Program-made: the position numbers and the translations under genes
Notes under the pieces: model-generated
Told to the model about the DNA's origin: nothing
The model's database searches: none
Seen by the model: only the letters and a program-made list of their open reading frames with translations
Source of the DNA: Clostridia bacterium
Lineage (GTDB): Bacteria; Bacillota; Clostridia; Oscillospirales; CAG-272
Direction: 5' to 3'
Assembly (NCBI GenBank): GCA_017411935.1
Contig: JAFQPC010000140.1
Coordinates: forward strand, 1-10,710
Length of the DNA: 10,710 nt
Shown here: piece by piece, positions 8,023 to 10,710 of the stretch
Layout: every line of letters starts with the position of its first letter
Position numbering within the stretch: position 1 is the stretch's first letter

Positions 8023-9933
8023 ATGCTAACAAAACTTACCGTGTCGGCGATGCCGACAATTCTGAAATACGTTGACGGAAAAGACGCCTCCTTGCGAGGT
8101 GCCTTTTCCGTCGAGGAAATTATCGATTTTACTGTTCTTGTACCGAGAAAGCTTGGCGCTTCTGCGGTCGTTCTTCGTATTTGTAAGGACGGCGAAGGCG
8201 ATCGCGATCTTCCGCTGTTGTTTGCAAAAACCACGGAAGGTATCGATGAATATAGCATCTCGCTTTCTTGCAAAGAACTTTGCGGTGGGGAAGAGAGCGG
8301 ACTCTTCTTTTATGAATTTTTGTTTTTGCGCGGCTTTGATACCCTCTTTACCGTAACGCAGAATCAAGTGGATTTTACGTTGGAATCCTATTCCTCGCAA
8401 CGCTTTGCACTTTCTGTGTATTCTTTCGATCATACCGTCCCTGCGTGGTTCTCGGGAAGGATTATGTATCACGTATTCGTGGACCGATTCTTCCGCGGAA
8501 GCGGTGCTGTCGAAGAACGTGATGATGTGATTATCAACGAAGATTGGGAAAATGGAATTCCGCAGTATCCCGAAAAAAACGGAGATGTCCTTGCCAACAA
8601 TATGTTCTTTGGCGGAAATCTTTGGGGAATTGCCGAGAAGATGGACTATTTAAAGTCGCTCGGTGTTGGAATTCTTTATTTGAGCCCGATTTTTCGCTCC
8701 TATTCCAATCACAAATACGATACGGGAGATTATTTGGAAATTGACGGAATGTTTGGTGGCGAAGAAGCCTTTCGGCATCTTATCAAGTGCGCCAAAGAAG
8801 CCGATATTCGTATCGTCTTGGACGGTGTCTTCAATCATACGGGCAACAACAGCCGTTATTTTGACCGTTTTGGTGAATATGGAGGCGGCGGTGCTTACGG
8901 CAATCCCGATTCGCCGTATCGAAACTGGTATTGTTGGTCGCCCGACGGCTCCAAATATGAGACTTGGTGGGGAATTGAGATCCTTCCCAAGCTTAATCCG
9001 CAAAGCAAAGAGTGCCGTGACTTTTTAGCGGGACGCGGCGGTGTTGCAGAGCGGTATATCAAAATGGGAATTGACGGTTGGCGTCTTGACGTTGCTGATG
9101 AGCTTTCAAATGAATTTTTGTTTGAGCTTCGCGATACGGTCAAGAATGCCTCGAACGGCGAAGGAATCATTATTGGTGAAGTGTGGGAAAATGCCGCGCT
9201 CAAAGAAGCATACGGACACAGAAGGCAGTATTTTGGCGGAAAACAGCTGGATAGTGTTATGAACTATCCCCTTAGAAACGGGATCTTGTCATATCTCTTG
9301 GATGGTGATGCTACATTCTTGGCTGACATTTTGAAAGAGATTTACGCCACCTATCCAAGATGTGTTTGCGATGCTTTGATGAATCTCTTGGGGACGCACG
9401 ATACCGAACGAATTTTGACAGTATTAGGAGAAGGCAACGATCGTAACTTTGAGGAAAGTAACGAAATTCTTTCTACCAAACATTTGACCGAAATACAATA
9501 TCAAAAAGGAATCGCACTTTTGAAAATGGCAGCAACGATTCAATATACTGTATACGGTGTTCCGTCGGTCTTTTATGGAGACGAAGCGGGGCTTGAGGGG
9601 TATCACGATCCTTTCTGTCGCCGTCCGTATCCTTGGGGCAGAGAAAACCAAGATCTCTTGAGGTTTTATCAAAGCCTCGGTAAGATTCGAACGAGTCATT
9701 CTGCGTTCGAGGCGGGAGATTTTGCGATTGATGTGGCAGAGAATGGATTTCTCGCATATACAAGGTGGAATGAAAAAGAGAAAATTACGGTGCTTGTCAA
9801 CCGTGACAGTGTTGAGCACGCATTTGATTTAAACGGTGTGGACCTTTTGAGCGATTCCGTCTATTCGGGCGTGATTTTGCCCAATACCGTACAGGTGATC
9901 CTTCACTCGACAGCAAAGGAGAAGAAACTCTGA
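8023..9933 (+). CDS. Intracellular GH13 alpha-amylase, neopullulanase/cyclomaltodextrinase-like
   Basis: A 636-residue glycoside hydrolase likely to cut alpha-1,4 (perhaps some alpha-1,6) links in maltodextrins, cyclodextrins or limit dextrins in the cytoplasm, since no signal peptide is visible. Residues 1 to about 140 form a beta-rich N-terminal domain like those of neopullulanases (CBM34-like, by inference). The barrel starts near residue 146 (RIMYHVFVDRFF) and shows all four GH13 motifs: DGVFNH (Asp267-His272), GWRLDVADE (nucleophile Asp356), IGEVWE (acid/base Glu386) and GTHDTER (His459, Asp460). FYGDEAGLEGYHDPFCRRPY is typical of this group. A C-terminal beta domain follows. The pullulanase YNWGYDP motif is absent, so it is not type I pullulanase. 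Its place after glgP suggests trimming of oligosaccharides left by phosphorolysis. Substrate cannot be settled from sequence alone. Two hairpins occupy the first 30 codons; the stop TGA overlaps the next ATG. Confidence 0.92.
   Translation: MLTKLTVSAMPTILKYVDGKDASLRGAFSVEEIIDFTVLVPRKLGASAVVLRICKDGEGDRDLPLLFAKTTEGIDEYSISLSCKELCGGEESGLFFYEFLFLRGFDTLFTVTQNQVDFTLESYSSQRFALSVYSFDHTVPAWFSGRIMYHVFVDRFFRGSGAVEERDDVIINEDWENGIPQYPEKNGDVLANNMFFGGNLWGIAEKMDYLKSLGVGILYLSPIFRSYSNHKYDTGDYLEIDGMFGGEEAFRHLIKCAKEADIRIVLDGVFNHTGNNSRYFDRFGEYGGGGAYGNPDSPYRNWYCWSPDGSKYETWWGIEILPKLNPQSKECRDFLAGRGGVAERYIKMGIDGWRLDVADELSNEFLFELRDTVKNASNGEGIIIGEVWENAALKEAYGHRRQYFGGKQLDSVMNYPLRNGILSYLLDGDATFLADILKEIYATYPRCVCDALMNLLGTHDTERILTVLGEGNDRNFEESNEILSTKHLTEIQYQKGIALLKMAATIQYTVYGVPSVFYGDEAGLEGYHDPFCRRPYPWGRENQDLLRFYQSLGKIRTSHSAFEAGDFAIDVAENGFLAYTRWNEKEKITVLVNRDSVEHAFDLNGVDLLSDSVYSGVILPNTVQVILHSTAKEKKL
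8042..8058 (+). other. Hairpin in the first codons of the GH13 gene
   Basis: TGTCGGC (8042-8048) and GCCGACA (8052-8058) form a perfect 7-bp stem over a GAT triloop, 20-36 nt into the gene. Alone such a stem could arise by chance in a window this size, but it directly precedes a much stronger one at 8072-8114. Confidence 0.5.
8072..8114 (+). other. Long near-perfect hairpin inside the GH13 coding sequence
   Basis: The arms GACGGAAAAG (8074-8083) and CTTTTCCGTC (8103-8112) pair perfectly over 10 bp. After one A-C mismatch, 8085-8090 pairs with 8096-8101 (one G-U) over a 5-nt loop, and two more outer pairs (8072-8114, 8073-8113 as U-G) extend it. The total is 18 pairs and one mismatch. It covers codons 17-31, and no T-run follows, so it is not an intrinsic terminator. 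It may influence translation or mRNA stability of the amylase relative to glgP (inference). Confidence 0.7.
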
Positions 9934-10280
9934 TGGGACTGTTTGGAAAAACGATTAAAAAATTGACAAAAAGCAAAAACCCCGAAAGTAAACAATTTCG
10001 TTGGGATATGGCTCGCTCGATCAGCGGACAGCATATTCGTTACGTGACCGAAAAAAAGAATGACGTTGATGAAGTCATTGGACGAAACGGAGGAATCAAT
10101 CTGCGCGAGGACGAGCTGATCCTTTATGCATCGTCCGACGTGGTATTTCGTGCAAAGGTAGAGCAGCTTCAAATTTGGGAGCTGCTCTCCAAGGACGGTG
10201 TGGTTTTGACGGGGCCCGACCTGGAACACGGAGAAGAGGTTCGTACGGTCATTGCTTATTATGTTTATTATAGAAAATAA
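9933..10280 (+). CDS. Conserved-looking small protein of unknown function
   Basis: A 115-residue protein that I cannot assign to a characterised family. The first 16 residues are lysine-rich (MGLFGKTIKKLTKSKN), followed by a soluble, probably beta-rich region containing WDMARSISGQHIRYVTEK, a stretch IGRNGGINLREDELILYAS, and a tyrosine-rich end (IAYYVYYRK). No signal peptide, membrane segment, cysteine pair or catalytic motif is visible. The ATG at 9933 shares its A with the TGA of the amylase gene and has AAAGGAG at 9915-9921 (11 nt spacing), so translation is probably coupled. The coupling suggests a role with the carbohydrate enzyme or simple operon membership; neither can be shown here. 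Composition and ribosome binding site resemble the neighbours, so it is a real gene rather than a chance frame. Confidence 0.8.
   Translation: MGLFGKTIKKLTKSKNPESKQFRWDMARSISGQHIRYVTEKKNDVDEVIGRNGGINLREDELILYASSDVVFRAKVEQLQIWELLSKDGVVLTGPDLEHGEEVRTVIAYYVYYRK
10160..10188 (+). other. Hairpin inside the small unknown gene
   Basis: AGAGCAGCTTC (10160-10170) pairs with 10178-10188, eleven pairs with one U-G, over a 7-nt loop. It lies within codons and no T-run follows. A stem of this size is near what chance could give in a window of this length, so I report the structure without a function. Confidence 0.4.
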
Positions 10281-10309
10281 TATAAAATAAAATTTCAGGA
10301 GACATTATT

Positions 10310-10675
10310 ATGATTCGTGCTATCGCAAATTTGATCTGGTTTATTTTCGGAGGTTTGGTTTTGGGGCTTTTGTGGAGCCTTGCGGGTTTGTTCCTTTGTA
10401 TTACCGTTATAGGAATTCCCCTTGGTCTTCAATGCTTTAAGGCTGCCAAGCTTTCCTTCTTTCCTTTTGGAAAAAAGGTGGATCTCAAATTTTCGGAGCA
10501 TCCCATTGCGAATATGATCTGGGTGTTTGTCGGCGGTTGGATCTTGGCCATTGCGTACTTAGGAATGGGACTTTTGAACTGCATCACTGTGATCGGTATT
10601 CCCAACGGAATTCAGTGCTTTAAGATGACGAAGCTTGCTTTTGCTCCGTTTGGTGCAAAAATTGTCAAGAAATAA
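10310..10675 (+). CDS. yccF: YccF-family (DUF307) inner membrane protein
   Basis: A 121-residue hydrophobic protein built of two copies of the same unit. Residues 5-57 (IANLIW, CITVIGIPLGLQCFK, FPFGKKV) repeat as residues 66-119 (IANMIW, CITVIGIPNGIQCFK, APFGAKIV), 61 residues apart. Paired copies of this unit are the hallmark of the YccF domain. Each copy holds a long apolar stretch (about 7-40 and 68-101), giving two to four membrane segments; the linker between them (KKVDLKFSEH) is charged. The family's biochemical function is unknown, and no link to glycogen is established. The ATG at 10310 has AGGAGA at 10297-10302 (7 nt spacing), 29 nt after the previous stop across an AT-rich gap, so it may be the last gene of the transcript. 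The symbol is by family name only; orthology to E. coli yccF is not proven. Confidence 0.88.
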   Translation: MIRAIANLIWFIFGGLVLGLLWSLAGLFLCITVIGIPLGLQCFKAAKLSFFPFGKKVDLKFSEHPIANMIWVFVGGWILAIAYLGMGLLNCITVIGIPNGIQCFKMTKLAFAPFGAKIVKK

Positions 10676-10686
10676 AAAGATAAAAA

Positions 10687-10710
10687 GGTCGCGATCTAAA
10701 TATAGCGACC
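10687..10710 (+). terminator. Probable terminator stem, cut by the window edge
   Basis: GGTCGC (10687-10692) and GCGACC (10705-10710) form a perfect 6-bp GC-rich stem with a 12-nt AT-rich loop, 11 nt after the yccF stop. The preceding A-rich run (10676-10686) would serve as the T-run for the opposite strand. The T-run needed on this strand would lie just beyond the window and cannot be seen. Confidence 0.5.

Overview
The window carries one tightly packed plus-strand gene cluster for bacterial glycogen metabolism, in the order glgB (5' end cut by the window edge), glgC, glgD, glgA, glgP, a GH13 neopullulanase/cyclomaltodextrinase-like amylase, a 115-residue protein of unknown function, and a YccF-family membrane protein. 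The glgB-C-D-A-P order with a separate glgD, the strong AGGAGG-type ribosome binding sites and the GC-moderate composition point to a Bacillota (Firmicutes) genome. The sequence style of GlgP and GlgA suggests a clostridial gut-type member, but no rRNA or marker gene is present to fix the taxon.

Layout: 1-1656 glgB (branching enzyme); 1691-2902 glgC and 2904-4037 glgD (catalytic and probably regulatory ADP-glucose pyrophosphorylase subunits, 1 nt apart); 4051-5490 glgA (glycogen synthase); 5491-5565 a 75-nt spacer, the longest in the cluster, with a small hairpin; 5566-7998 glgP (glycogen phosphorylase), interrupted by an in-frame TAG at 6001-6003; 8023-9933 the intracellular GH13 enzyme; 9933-10280 the unknown small protein, overlapping the previous stop by one base; 10310-10675 the YccF-like protein with two internal repeats; 10687-10710 an inverted repeat at the window edge that looks like the start of a terminator. 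No gap over 300 bases lacks a gene, and I saw no tRNA, rRNA, CRISPR array, mobile element or plausible minus-strand gene.

Together GlgC/GlgD make ADP-glucose, GlgA elongates alpha-1,4 chains, GlgB adds alpha-1,6 branches, GlgP would release glucose-1-phosphate, and the GH13 enzyme would handle the short or branched dextrins left by phosphorolysis. The set is ordinary for the phylum. The clearest anomaly is the amber codon in glgP, where homologues have Tyr or Phe; the rest of the gene is open and keeps its catalytic motifs, so it is a recent nonsense mutation, a sequence error, or (less likely) a read-through codon. The second is a long, nearly perfect hairpin inside the first 30 codons of the amylase gene, preceded by a smaller one. 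I found no convincing new biological system here.
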